A stretch of 64,000 bases of DNA from Plotosus lineatus (lineage: Eukaryota; Chordata; Actinopteri; Siluriformes; Plotosidae): the NCBI GenBank assembly GCA_024760905.1, contig CM045733.1, forward strand, positions 41,217,001 through 41,281,000. Direction: 5' to 3'. A program made the translations under genes and the position numbers. Below, piece after piece: positions 26,815-38,040 of this stretch. Below the pieces are notes generated by a model that saw nothing but the letters and a program-made list of their open reading frames with translations, made no database searches and was not told the origin of the DNA. Positions within the stretch are counted from its first letter, which is position 1. Each line of letters opens with the position of its first letter.

Positions 26815-27109
26815 CTCTCTTTCCTCTACCCCATGGCGACTGCTGTTTCAAATTTTTCAGTGGTGAAATTCCTGATGAAGAAATCCAGAAGATTGTAAAG
26901 ACAGGCTCACACTGTTCACAGAAAGGCTTCATGTGAGTATGTGACATTTGCAGTTTTATTATTTGATATAATACAAAAAGTGAAATTCAATTTCTAAATG
27001 TGATGAGAGTCAATGAGATTGTACTGATGTGTATTTGTGTTTCAGTGTTACTACTCCTAAATTCGAAAAGTTATGTGTTCATAAAGGTTGGCTCCATCAC
27101 TGTGGATAA
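26815..27109 (+). CDS. CC chemokine gene 5, cassette 3 (exons 2c and 3c)
   Basis: Exon 2c (26815-26932) is identical in sequence to exon 2b. Exon 3c (27046-27109) is like 3a/3b but gives KLCVHKGWLHHCG (glutamate to lysine) with synonymous changes nearby. Splice signals, phases and stop are intact. As with cassette 2, there is no private signal-peptide exon or promoter. A transcript from exon 1 to this cassette would skip four upstream exons. A (CA)n tract (27,143-27,214) follows the stop. Confidence 0.8.
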
Positions 27110-27138
27110 TCTACACCTTAATGCTGCAACTGCTTTGC

Positions 27139-27197
<59 letters not shown>

Positions 27198-27339
27198 GCG
27201 CGCACACACACACAAGCATGAAGGCCTTATAAAATGTCTACTTGAACCTTTTATTTGGTGCTTTTTTGTTTTTATTACCCATTTATTATTATATTTACGA
27301 ATGCTACTGTTACTTATTGCTTAATACAAATAAAAAACA

Positions 27340-28000
27340 TACCACCAATTGAACTGTGTGATTTTTTTTTCCACAGAAATATTACTGTTACAAGAGAAAA
27401 CAAATATAATGAATGTTTTAGAAAATCCTTCTTCCATTAAAAAGAATTTTAAGGGTTTTACAATTTGCACCCTGGTAATGTCACATCTATCAGTGGCTGA
27501 GAATAGAAAAAATGTAAATAGTTGTGATTCCTGGGTGGGAGCTACTTATCCTCTCTGTAATAGTGTTATACATTCAAAATGTATTGTTCTTCTGGTCACT
27601 TTGCATGAATGGGTATAAAACAAAATTTTATCTTTTAAAAATAACCTGGTCTACAAATGCCAGCTTGAGAAAAAGAGAAATGTTACAATTAATACTTTAG
27701 CCAACCTTATTTTTGATATACAGTATGTTATTAGTTGACACTTCATATTAGTTCTTTCATTGAAGATTTCATTTACATTACATTATTAAATCTTAAAGAC
27801 ATGTGTGTAATTTTGTATTTTTTTCCCGATGCCTGTGTTTAATCATTACATATAAAACTTGCATGAAATGGCTTAAAAAATCACTCTGAAAAACCCTTAC
27901 AACCAAATTTTTCAGCACGGGTTTCACTCCCCACCCCCCATCAGGGCGTCAGCCCTGGACCCCTGCTTCTCAGTCTTTATTAATCTTAGGGGTTGACAGC
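27340..28000. other. 3' flank of chemokine gene 5
   Basis: No gene recognised. About 27,220-27,640 aligns with 56,600-56,960 downstream of gene 7 (for example AATAATTTTAAGGGTTT...CAATTTGCAC), so gene 5 and gene 7 share 3' flanks from an older duplication. Confidence 0.65.
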
Positions 28001-28006
28001 TATGAG

Positions 28007-28735
28007 CCATGGTGACTGTGCTGGGAAGCCTCTGCACCCTATCTCTTCTGGATAACATTATGTTTGCCATCTGGCTTCTCTGCATTCTTCCAGTAGAGTC
28101 TTATACTTGGTCTTTTACCTCTCATATGCTTCACTACGTCTCTCCTCTCTCTCCAACGCCACTGTCAACTCAATTAGAATGATCTTTGTTCCTTGTGACC
28201 ATAAAGTCATGTCTGGACTTAGATTTGTTGTTACTATCTCTTGAAACTTCAATTTTTCATTCAGGTTTACAGTGAGTTTCCAGTCTCTCACCTGATCTAG
28301 TATCCCAGTTCTACTGTACACACTCTTCTTTCTTGTCTCCCTTTCCTTGATGAACTGAATCTGTGATGGTTTCTACTTTGGTTCTTTGCCCTTGTTTCTA
28401 TGTTTCTTCTCTATCACATCTGCCAACTCCCATAGTTGGCATTGCTCATTGGTATTGCTCACTTTAACCTTCTTCATGATCAAAGATCTTGACCTCTTGG
28501 GCTTGTATATCATTCTGGCCCACACTGCTGTCCCGTCAAGCGCTTTTAGTATCTTACCTGTACATGGGTGTCTGTGGTTATAGCTAGGTCATACATGAAA
28601 CCTATACTTAATGGTTGTCTTGTGTTGTTGAATGTTTTCGGGCTCTTTGTCTCTCTTTCTCCAGCTTCAGTGATTATGTTCATACGGATTACAAACAGAA
28701 TCACTGAAATTGTCGACATAATGGTTTTTACTTTG
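28007..28735 (-). mobile_element. LINE with PD-(D/E)XK nuclease signature, 3' fragment
   Basis: The minus strand encodes RDWKLTVNLNEKLKFQEIV and LSPDMTLWSQGTKIILIELT, a PD...ELT pattern expected of restriction-enzyme-like endonucleases at the C-terminus of R2/R4-type LINEs. Toward 28.7 kb it joins a piece matching about 40,726-40,810 of the longer copy, so an internal part is deleted. Family named from motif memory. Confidence 0.6.
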
Positions 28736-29125
28736 TGAGAAATTACAATGACACAATGATCATCAACAATTTAAACTCACATTGCTGCCATGGGCCCTCC
28801 CAGGACTTCATGTTTGTGGAGGTCGATATGCTCATCATTTGGACCCTTGATCGTTCACAGCAGGAGATATGCAGACATATACATCTCCATCTTTCGAAAA
28901 GCAGATAAGCCCATCTCGCTTTCTTGTGAAACCCCATTGGAGACCCTCCAGGTCAGTTAGTCAATGTACTGAAGCATTTTTCTCATGCTTGTAAAATCTC
29001 TCTCTCTCTCTCTCTCTTTCTCTGTGTGTGTGTGTGTGTGTGTGTGTGGGGGGGGGGGGGCGCGTTTATTGACAGAAGTGGAGTTAGAGTGCCACCTACT
29101 GGAGAGACAAGAACAAATGGGCAGA
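28735..29125. other. No gene recognised, (CT)n-(GT)n tract
   Basis: Contains a short CT/GT/G compound repeat (28,999-29,060). Nothing else recognisable. Confidence 0.55.
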
Positions 29126-30439
29126 TATTTTTCCAATCATTTTGTAAACATAAAACGTTAAAACTCCCCAGTGCAGCTAACTGTGTTATCCAAGCCGGCC
29201 ATGCCATGTCTCTGACCAGTGCAAACCATTGCTGACTTTCAACAAGAGTAAGCTGCATAGCAATTTCTACCCTGTGATGGCCTGGCAAGCTGTCCAGGGT
29301 GTACTCTGCCCTTGCCCGGAGTTTACTGCGATGGGTACCAACCTCCCTGTGACCCTAATTAGGACTAAACAATTCAGAAAATTAATGAATGAATTAAAAG
29401 TTAAAAATCTCAAAAGCTATATAGAATATTCAAGTACTGTAACACTTATAACTGGTGGTAGGCGGGGGTCAAGATTGAGTACAAAAGTAACAGCCACCAA
29501 AGGCTCAGTCTTTCCAAGTAAAGATGTGTCAGAGCTCACCCCTATGTGTCAAAGGTTTTAGGCATTTTAAAAGGAGTATTTCTCAATTGTTACGCATGGA
29601 ATTTAGAATATGAATATTGCCCCATGAAACCAGCAAAGCACGACAAACCACAATCTACAATATATACAATTTAACAATATGAACAAAATAAGACAGAATA
29701 ATAAATAAACCTAAACAAAATACAAATACAACAAGGGTCACAAAACAGAGATAGTCACCAGGCAGCTGCAGTATAATTTAGAGACAGCTCATTCACTGGC
29801 GGTAAAAGGCTTGGAATCCTGCGTATCGAAAGAAAACGAATGATGAAAATCCTCACGTTAGCTGTGGATGAATGTGGATGATGGACTTGGGTGATGAAGT
29901 CTTGAACCACGAAACTTGGATGAAGCCTGTTAGACAATCCACCTTTGATGATTCTCCTTAGATGATCTGTGCAAGCCGATCGGCAATGGGTCCTTATATA
30001 AATTCCCTAAAGTTCGGGAACGTTCATTCTGGAATATTGTAAACCACCTGACCCGTCACCAGAGCGCATGTGCAACTAGGTCCATCTCGAAGTTTCCCTA
30101 ATATGCTGGAAAGTTCCAGACCCAATTAGACTACGCAGGCAAAAAAAAAAAAAAAAAAAAACAGTGACCCAAAACAGCTGAGTAATACTATGCACCACCA
30201 TTCACAGCACACCAACTGAATATAATTACACTCAATGTTTATACATTCATTACATTTACATTTATACATTTATTTACATGCCCACAACACAATGCAAGAT
30301 TGCAGAGGGGTCGATCAAAGTATACAGTACATACCAGTAGGAAAAGATTCAGGAAATCTGGACACAGTCTAGAAAGGACAAGGTTGAAACCCCCATGTTA
30401 AATGTTTGTAACCTTTCATGACCTGTTCTTGATATAAAA

Positions 30440-30780
30440 GTATATCTGCAAAATTGAAGAGAAAGGTTTATAAGATGGAAGTGAAGCCAGTTGTGCTGTA
30501 CGGAATGGAGAGAGAGAGGCACTGTCAAAACGTCAGGAAATGGAGCTGGAAGTGGCAGAGATGAAGATGCCTGTGTGTTCTTTGTTCTTTGGGAGCATCA
30601 AGAATGGAAAGAATTAAAAATCAATATGTTAAACAGCACAGGTTAGAGTGTTTGGGGATAACTGAGAGAGGCCAGACTGAGATGGTTTAGATACTTGCAG
30701 AGAAGGGATGAAAGGTATATTAGTTAAAGAATGTTGATGATGGAAATGGCTGGTGGATGAAGATGGAGGCTAAAGAGAAG
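30440..30780 (+). mobile_element. RTE LINE C-terminal fragment
   Basis: Shifted text KLKRKVYKMEVKPVVLYGME, RQEMELEVAEMKM, then REARLRWFRYLQRRDERYI matches the end of the RTE protein at 53.1-53.4 kb. Directly followed by the tail of the antisense L2 element. Confidence 0.7.
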
Positions 30781-30784
30781 ATTT

Positions 30785-31905
30785 ACATTTACATTTTCAT
30801 TTACATTTACAGCATTTAGCACATGCTCTTCCCCAGAGTGACTTCCAGAAGTGCTTTAAAGTCACTATCAGTGAATATATTCATATACTCATTTGTTAGA
30901 ACACAGACTATGTGTACCATCAGTAACACTCGGTTGGTGTTGTGTGCTTTATTATTATTATTTATATACAGCATATTGCTAATCTAAGTACTGCTGAAAA
31001 AGGAAAGTTTTCAGCCGTCACTTGAAGATACCCAGTGACTCAGCTGTCCGGCTGGCCAGAGGAAGTTCATTCCACCACCTTGGAGCCAAAACAGAGAAGA
31101 GTTAAGATGCATTTTCCCCTTGTCCCTTGGTCGAGAGCGGGATCAGTTTCACAGTGCTCGAGGATCTCAGAGAATGTGATGCAGTGCAAGGTGTGATAAT
31201 TGCTTTGAGATAGGAAGTTGCAAGTCAATTTTTTGCTTTATAGGCAAGCATTAGTGTTTTAAATCGAATGCGAGCAGCTACAGGAAGCCAGTGGAGAGAT
31301 CATAGCAGTGATGTGTTGTGGGAAAATTTGGGAAGGTTGTAAACAAATCATGCAGCTGCATTCTGGATCACTTGCAGAGGTCAAATAGTGCTCAAAGGTA
31401 GACCTGCCAGGAGTGACTTGAAGTAATCTAGTCTTGAGATGACAATGGATTGAATAAGTATTTGAGTGGCTCGACTGGAAAGAAATGGACCTATCCTTCA
31501 GATGTTAAAGAGAAGAAATTGACATGATCGAAAAAGATTAGTGATATGAGAAGAGGACAGGCAACAGTCAATGGTTACACCAAGGCTTTGTGCAGTGCCT
31601 GAAGGAGAGATCACAGCATTGTCCAAGAAGATTGCAAGAACCTGATGTGGGGATGAGTCAGCTGAGATGAAGAGCAATTCAGTCTTGATGGGATTAAGCT
31701 TTAGCTGGTGAGCTGCCATCAATGAAGAGATGCTAGCCAGACACGCAGAGATCTGGACAGAAACATCAGTGCCTGAGGGAGGAAAATATGACGGAGATTT
31801 ATGGCTGGAGTGAAGGAGAACATGCAGATGATTGGAGTGATAGAGAGGGCCTTCAACATATGTGTTTAGCAAGCAGATCTCTGTTGGTTTCATGTCTCTT
31901 ATTTG
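30785..31905 (-). mobile_element. L2-type LINE, 3' half, antisense
   Basis: The minus strand reads ISACLASISSLMAAHQLKLN, PIKTELLFISADSSPHQVL, GVTIDCCLSSSHITNLFRSC, and near 31,050 NELPLASRTAESLGIF, the C-terminal reverse-transcriptase part of fish L2 LINEs. The 3' end has ATTTAC/TGTAAA repeats (30,783-30,815), as in L2 tails. Stops are present. A second copy is at 47,455-49,565. Confidence 0.82.
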
Positions 31906-32030
31906 AGCAAAGCCAACAGCTTGCTCTGTCTCTTAGCTTAGGTACACAGCATGCTATTTATAATATTAATATAATATTTTATAAATAATATAATATAATA
32001 ATATAATATAATATAATATTCTAAGCACTG

Positions 32031-32372
32031 CAGGCTCCGGCAGAGGGGTGTGGCTGTCACACGCGGGCGGATTTCGATACACACACCTGATTCAACTCAC
32101 CAATCTACAATTCTATAAAGACGAGCAGTGCGCTCCTCCCACGCTAGAAGATTGTCCCTCTTCACAACCCTGGTTCCATGATCTCTCTGGCTCCTGGTTC
32201 TCAGCTCCGTGCTGGCCAAGCCCCTTAGTTTATGATTTTCGTGTTTCTCCGCATCACCAACAGTGACTACATTTTCCCTGTGCTCTTGTGCCTTCTCTCT
32301 GAACAATAAAGCTCATCCGTGCTCATACTCTGTCTCCTGCATTTTTGGGTCCGGCTGAAAGTTCTTGACATC
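32031..32372 (+). repeat. LTR-like unclassified repeat, copy 2
   Basis: Related to 19,712-20,020 and 50,309-53,845. It contains AACAATAAAGCTCATCC, a possible polyadenylation word, and ends TTGGGTCCGGCTGAAAGTTC. Consistent with a solo LTR but no terminal repeats or internal region were seen. Confidence 0.45.
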
Positions 32373-32700
32373 ACACCCCATGCCAGTGACGAATGCCTAT
32401 AATGTTCATCAGTAACAACACATTTGATTGTTCAGCCGTGCTTTAAAAAACAGGAAAATATTTTGCTGCTTTCTCTTGGTAAATGCCCAACAAATGATGA
32501 ACCACGAGAAACTGCTACAGCAAAACTATCATGAGGATTAGACAGCTGACGGTATGTTGTTAACTGTTCGTTAAGGAAGGGTTGCCAAATATCACGATAA
32601 ATATGAAATCCTCGAGGAGAACTTACGAAAGACTGAACAAATGAAAAATCCAGGTTATGAAACGCATTTACCAAAAATTTCAGTCTCTGGATATGAAACA
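32365..32700 (-). pseudogene. HIRAN-like domain fragment, copy 2
   Basis: The minus strand gives WQPFLNEQLTTYRQLSNPHD, SFAVAVSRGSSFVGHLPRES and KIFSCFLKHG, and continues with text matching copy 1 (TIKCVVTDE.YRH). Longer on the N-terminal side than copy 1. Not open throughout. Confidence 0.5.
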
Positions 32701-32879
32701 AATACACGTTACGAAATGCGCCATCTCAAAAATTCAAGGGGGTAGTATTGGGGGCCTAGGAATGAATCAGTCCTTTTACATGTAAAATGCGGCTCAACTT
32801 AAGAAGAAAATCAGGTTACGAAACCACTTCTGGAACGGATTAATTTCATAAGGTGAGGTACCAGTGGATCATGAAGTAG

Positions 32880-33180
32880 ATGCAGTGCTTCTCAATTATT
32901 TTCTGTTGCGCCCCTTAGAAAGAGGGATCCCCCCCCCCCCCTCAATTATATAGTGTTATTTGTCTAAAAATTGTTATCAGTAATTCTCTGCATAACACTG
33001 CATCCTTATTAACAGAATAAATCCTTATTACCATTATGGAATACAAAAAAATGAAGAATTATTGATCGACTTCCAACAAAGACCAACTTTATTAACATTT
33101 TTTTAGTCTTTAAACAAAAAGATTTAAAGTGCATCAATTTGCCTGAAATAAAAACCTGCTTCAGTCAAAGGCAGCAGCTG
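32880..33180. repeat. Unclassified repeat shared with 61.1 kb
   Basis: TTCTCAATTATTTTCTGTTG through GTGCATCAATTTGCCTGAAAT is shared with 61,128-61,765. The 61-kb copy is interrupted by a SINE, so this one serves as the empty site. Followed by the THAP9/P-like transposase frame. Confidence 0.7.
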
Positions 33181-33189
33181 ATTCAAGAA

Positions 33190-34975
33190 ACCACAGCTAC
33201 TGCAGCATCATGCTTGATGGAATGTCTCTGAGGAAGCATCTTGACTGGGATCCAAAGTATCAAGAGATGGTTGGCTTTGTTGACCTTGGTGCAGGGTCAC
33301 TGGAAGGTGGTGCAGAAGAGGTTACTGAGGCACTTGTTGTTGTTATCGCTGTTGGCCTCCAGGGCCAGTGGAAACTGCCTGTTGCATACTTTTTAACCAA
33401 TAGTTTATCAGCAGAAATCCAGTGTCAATTGTTATTATCTGTCATTTGTACACAGTATGATTGTAATGTACATGTTTTGGCTCTTGTTATGGATGGTCAT
33501 AGTACAAATCAAAAAATGGCAACTCTTTTAGGTTGTTCAATTGTACATGATAATATCAATAGTAGTTTTACACACCCATCTGACAGTTCTCGTAACATTC
33601 ATGTGTTCTTTGTGATGCTTGTCACTTGCTTAAAAATGTCAGAGGTGCACTTCGTTCTTTGAGTGAAATTAAAACGTCTGTTGTTATAGCTAAATGGAAA
33701 GATATTGTACCTTTGCAGGAACTTCAAGCTTCTGAAGGTTTACATGCTGCAAACAAACTTACTATTAAACATTATTTGCTTCCAAAAGCAGACAGTGAAT
33801 GTGAGGTTAGCAGCACAAACAATGAGTTCTTCAGTAGCTGCTGCTTTACCGTATGGACGTCAAATAGGTTGTGATGATTTTGATGACTGTGAGGGGACAG
33901 CAAATTTTGTATCCGTTATTGATCATCTGTTTGATATTTTCAACAGTCGTTTGCCTTGTGCAAAACCTTATAAAAGTCCACTAAGGCCAGAAAATCTTGC
34001 TTACACTGAGAGGTTTTTAATGCATGCAAAGTCAGTGTTACTGAGTATGACGGATATGTCTAGTAGAAAGGTGTGTTTTGGTAAGAGAAAGATGGGTTTC
34101 ATTGGTTTCCTGTGTAACACTGAGAGTATCCTCAAATACTCTAAGGAATTGTTAATGGGTCAAAACCCTGTACAGAGCTATTTATTGACGTACAGGTTAT
34201 CTTAGGATCATTTGGAACTTTTTTCTCTGTTGTGCGACAACGTGGTGGGAGGACTAACATTCCATCAGCTTTGCAGTTCTCCAGTGCTTTCAGGTCCCTG
34301 CTTAGTCATGCTGGTGTATCTATCACTGGTTCTATTAAAGCAAATTGTGTAGCACATGATACAACATCCTTATTGAATGTTGTTGATACTGGGGCTGATA
34401 TTGTTGTGCCTGCAATCTCTTTTGATTCAGCTCTCTGTGATCACACACACAGTGTTACCAAACCTGGGCTGAGTGCATTTGTTGAGGTGAATCTTGGAAT
34501 ATATTGCTGGATGGGTAAGTGCGTGCAGTCACAAAGAAGATATCTTGCAGCAAATGTTCAGTGGCACTTATCAGGCCTGCCTCAGAATGTACATCAGCCT
34601 TGCTTACTTTGAAAAATAAAGGTGGACTTGTTGTCCCAGCAGAAAGCGTTATTCGTATTGCAAAACACTGTGAAATTGTGTTGAGGTCTTCTGTTAACAT
34701 GAAGCAAGTTGTTAGTGCACAGTGGGAGAAGATGTTGGTTTCTAAAATGTTGACTCACCTTCCAAATGATTTGTTTCCTGAAATGACTCAGCATTTTATA
34801 GAAACTACAAAAGGTATTGACACACACTGTTGTGCAATGATCAAATTGATTTGTGAACAATTCATCAAGGTTTGTAGATTTAACACAATCAATCTCACCA
34901 ATCTCAGTCTTACAGAGGACAGTGTCAGACACCAGTTGAACAAAACTGTGTTGTTTAAACACCAATAGGACTAAA
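33190..34975 (+). pseudogene. THAP9/P-element-like transposase, degenerate
   Basis: Frames in succession read DGMSLRKHLDWDPKYQEMVGF, GQWKLPVAYFLTNSLSAE, VMDGHSTNQKMATLLGCS, AKWKDIVPLQELQASEGLHA, LAYTERFLMHAKSVLLS, then DHLELFFSVVRQRGGRTNIP and a C-terminal region to 34,968. The order and wording match the RNase H-like catalytic domain, its GTP-binding-region insertion and the C-terminal motif of P-element transposases and vertebrate THAP9. No THAP zinc finger is seen upstream. At least four frameshifts are needed to read it. AATAAA near 35,235 may belong to it. It is a transposon relic, not the host THAP9 gene. Confidence 0.78.
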
Positions 34976-34999
34976 TGCAGAATGCAGGTTTCTTAACTA

Positions 35000-35700
35000 A
35001 TCTGTCACCTTTTATGCAAGTAGGGAGGGTCACTTTAGGAACTTCTTGTAAGGAGACCAGTTGTGTTCTCCCCTAAACTGGTACTGAGATGGCATGTGCA
35101 TGTATTGTACAGATGTTCGTCCATTGTGCATAAATATCTCAAGTGAACTTGTACCTATAGCTTAAACGAGTTAAATGTTAACATGACAAGCATCTATGTA
35201 ACTGGTCTGTAATTGTGTATACTGTATCTGTAATCAATAAAAAAGTTGCTACTGCTCTTTTATATGACATAATATTACATTTGTAGCTTAATTGGAAGTG
35301 TTTGTGGTTATGAATGTGTAGTGCGTTTTGTTACAAAAAGTGTCCGAAAAATTCCTGTGGAATATATCAATTCAAATTCCTGCTACACTATACTAAGACA
35401 AGAGAGATGGGCGTGGCAGTTGACATGTTTGACATGGGGTATATTATTAAGGTCTGTATCTCCTATTATGTGTCGATGTATCTTCCAAACCTTCCTGGAC
35501 ATGCTGCAAATGTTTAAATTATATTCATGTCTCTAGGTCTCTAGGGATCCAAAACATCCGAAGTATTTAGATTTATCGCATCGTTTTCCATATCGATGTG
35601 TGTCTGCTTACCAGCTTTTTGCCCTAACCGGAAGACAGCCTATTGACCACGGCGGCATGCATAATGTATGCAGAGCACGCAGTCTAGTGTTTCTTCACGT
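35000..35700. other. No gene recognised
   Basis: Sequence after the THAP9/P-like relic. It may be its 3' untranslated part up to about 35,240. Small frames here show no domain. Confidence 0.5.
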
Positions 35701-35859
35701 CATTGCCTGGACTTATTTTCACAGTACTGACGTCATCCAGCATGACAGAGACGATGTCTAATGCAGGTAGGATCAGTTTCCCCCCTGCTGTGGGGTTTTC
35801 TGCACTGAGCAGTTTGGTACTCCACCTTATCTGATGCTAACAGAGCTCGCTGGTTTGCT

Positions 35860-36060
35860 GGAGTAGCATTCACAAAGTGGGATGGTTGTTGGCAATACTT
35901 GGCACGTTTTCGCTAAAAATAACACTCACGTGGCTCATCACGTGTTCGGGGTATGATGTCTTTAAGTGACGCCTGAATTTATTTGGGTTCATGCTGTCCA
36001 CTGCCAATGTTTTCAAACACCGTAAACAAAGCGGTCTTTCCTCGTTTCTCACCGAGCACA
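35860..36060 (-). pseudogene. hAT-type BED-like finger fragment
   Basis: The minus strand encodes EERPLCLRCLKTLAVDSMNP followed by NKFRRHLKTSYPEH, a C..C...H....H arrangement like the N-terminal finger of ZBED5/FAM200-type hAT-derived proteins. Only about 50 residues are visible and no transposase follows. Confidence 0.5.
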
Positions 36061-36409
36061 GTGAAGTGCTACATCCATTTCATCGTAACTCCTCAACTTA
36101 ACTTCCGGCAGACTTTCGTTTCTCTCACCGTCTCCCTCTCTCTCCGCTTCTCTTTCCCTCACTGTTAAAAGTTTCCATGGTGAGTTTAACTTCACTTCTT
36201 ATTTTACCTCTGGGCACACGCTGACAGTGAGGAAGCCACTGCCACCTGCTGTAGTGGATGTAGAATTACACTTTATCCTAAGACGAAAAAAAGAAGAAAA
36301 AAAAGCATGTTCCCTGGGGTCTCCCCAGACCACCCCCCCTCCTCCCGGCATCTCACCCCTCCGGGTGCAACATCGTTGCACAAGGGGAAAAGTGTAAAGG
36401 TGCATGATA

Positions 36410-36890
36410 TCTCAAGCTGAAAGTGATAGAATTCGGAAAGAATTCAACAAATTCTGTAGCATCAAAACAATTTAATGTTGATTGGAAACGTGTACATGAA
36501 TGGCAAAAAGAAGAACAATATTTCCGTGAAATGGTAGATAAAAGAAAACAAAACAAAACGAAAGGCTGGTGGAGGAAGAAAGGTTGTTTATATGCAAATA
36601 GAACAAGAACTTCTTTCATGGCTTGAAGCGCACAGGAAACGGACAAGAGTGACCGGCAAGGCTCTTAAACAGGAAGCACTATGATTGCATAAGGATGAAG
36701 GCAACCAATCATTCAAAGCAAGTTGTGGCTGGTTTAAGTCATTCATGAAATTAAATAAAATTACTTTTCGAAGAGCAACTCATGTGGCACAGAAAAGCGA
36801 GTACATTTTAAGTGAAAAAATTATTTAATTTCTGCAATGTGTTATCAGAATGAGAAAATGTCAAAACTCTCCTCGTTCCACGATAGGTAA
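36410..36890 (+). pseudogene. pogo/Tigger-like transposase N-terminus
   Basis: KVIEFGKNSTNSVASKQFNV, then WKRVHEWQKEEQYF, resembles a pogo/CENP-B helix-turn-helix. After a shift comes RVTGKALKQEAL, LHKDEGNQSFKASCGWFKSF and KITFRRATHVAQKS, the second DNA-binding half. The DDE domain is absent. Fragmentary and frameshifted. Confidence 0.55.
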
Positions 36891-36899
36891 TATGATTAA

Positions 36900-37158
36900 T
36901 ATAATTAATATAATATAATTTAGATGTGAGTGAATATCATTTATAGCTCGAGCAGTTTGATGACCACAGCGATCCCTTTGAAAGGTTTGAAGAACCCACA
37001 CCAGGCGAAGCTGATACGCAGAGGTAACCTGAAAGGAACTAGCGTCCCATACAGGAGGAGTTGAACTCCGGGTAGCTTCACGCTGTGGAAACCGGGGATA
37101 AACACCGGCCTAATGAGCCACTAGGCTCTGGTGTAAAAAGCCCACATTACTTTACCTT
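36900..37158. repeat. Short unclassified stretch before pseudogene 6
   Basis: Contains GAGTTGAACTCCGGG and GAGCCACTAGGCTC, reminiscent of a decayed tRNA-derived repeat, but no clear pol III boxes. Confidence 0.3.
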
Positions 37159-37351
37159 ATCACCTTATATCTAATCTCGGTTATAGATCTATAATGATAA
37201 GAGGAATTGATGATTTGGGGAGGTGTGTGTCAAGGGGGGTAGGGGGACTCAAACTAAAATTTAAAAAAAGGAGGTTGGTGGAATGATTGAGATCTGCCAA
37301 TAAAAGTAGAGCTAAAATATTTTTGTCAGATCTTTACACACCTGCTGAAAA

Positions 37352-37775
37352 ATGAATTGTGTGTTTTTGGTTCTAAGCTTCGTCCTGATCACGTTCCACT
37401 CAGATACTCAGCGTGAGTTCATGAAACACACTTTTAATTTTTACATTAGTTATGATTAATATGAATAAAATATTAATATTATTAATATTGTTGTTGCAAT
37501 TAGTTGTTTTAGTGAAAATAGATAACTCCAAAATATGTTTTATTATATGATCTGAAGGATACATTTTTTTTTTTGTATAAAATGTAATGCATATTTATTT
37601 TACAGTTAGAGTCAAGTATGCTAAAATACTAATTCTGTCCTTTATTAGGTCACGGTCCTCTACCCCCTGGCGGCTGCTGCTTGAAATTTTTCAGTGGTGA
37701 AATTCCTGAAGAAAAAAATCCTGAATATTGTAAAGACAGGCTCACACTGTCCAAAGACATCCTTCAGATCATATA
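37352..37775 (+). pseudogene. CC chemokine pseudogene 6
   Basis: Exon 1 (37352-37412) encodes MNCVFLVLSFVLITFHSDTQ with an intact C|GTGAG donor. Exon 2 starts after TTTATTAG at 37649 and reads HGPLPPGGCCLKFFSGEIPE. Extra A residues at about 37,711-37,718 shift the frame, so the following IVKTGSHCP is read only in another frame. The usual TTCAT|GTGAG exon end is replaced by TTCAGATCATATA, so the second donor is lost, and no exon 3 follows. The promoter block upstream is intact, so it may still be transcribed. Confidence 0.82.
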
Positions 37776-37859
37776 TCAGTTCGCCATCCTTTTTATATAC
37801 GTTGAAGTGTGGAGTTGGCTGTTCTTCTATTACTTTTTTTATCAACAAAGTTCACAGCT

Positions 37860-37892
37860 GTTTTGTTTTATTTAATTGTATTTTAATATATG

Positions 37893-37947
<55 letters not shown>

Positions 37948-37969
37948 CTTTGGTAAACATATAACATGC

Positions 37970-38040
<71 letters not shown>

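Larger units (their letters stand above)
25951..27214. repeat. Three (CA)n tracts, one per cassette
   Basis: CA tracts at about 25,951-26,054, 26,553-26,643 and 27,143-27,214, each 30-35 bp after a stop codon, with GCGCAGAC interruptions shared by units 1 and 2 and GCGCGCGC in unit 3. Poly-TH and poly-VC frames over them are artefacts. Confidence 0.92.
25464..27236 (+). repeat. Three tandem exon2-exon3 units in chemokine gene 5
   Basis: Direct tandem repeats: unit 1 25,464-26,071, unit 2 26,072-26,660, unit 3 26,661-27,236. Each has the 3' part of intron 1, exon 2, intron 2, exon 3 with stop, a (CA)n tract and the polyadenylation region. Both internal junctions read TAATAAAATGTTGTTGCAA, joining a 3' UTR word to an intron 1 word. 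Units 2 and 3 are nearly identical up to exon 3, and units 1 and 2 are identical through exon 3. Confidence 0.95.
29130..31905. repeat. Segmental duplication, copy A
   Basis: The order SINE fragment (29,160-29,395), spacer, RTE C-terminal fragment (30,440-30,780), L2 LINE (30,785-31,905, minus) is repeated at 46,530-49,565. In the spacer, AAAATCTCAAAAGCTATA and GCAAGATTGCAGAGG... are shared. In this copy an extra block of about 700 bp (29,590-30,290), without recognisable genes, lies within the spacer. Confidence 0.75.

Noticed and set aside
26226..27109. Cassettes 2 and 3 as separate complete chemokine genes
   Set aside because: No signal-peptide exon, promoter block or leader occurs between the cassettes.
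33190..34975. Host THAP9 gene
   Set aside because: No THAP finger, no introns, many frameshifts, and surrounded by repeats.
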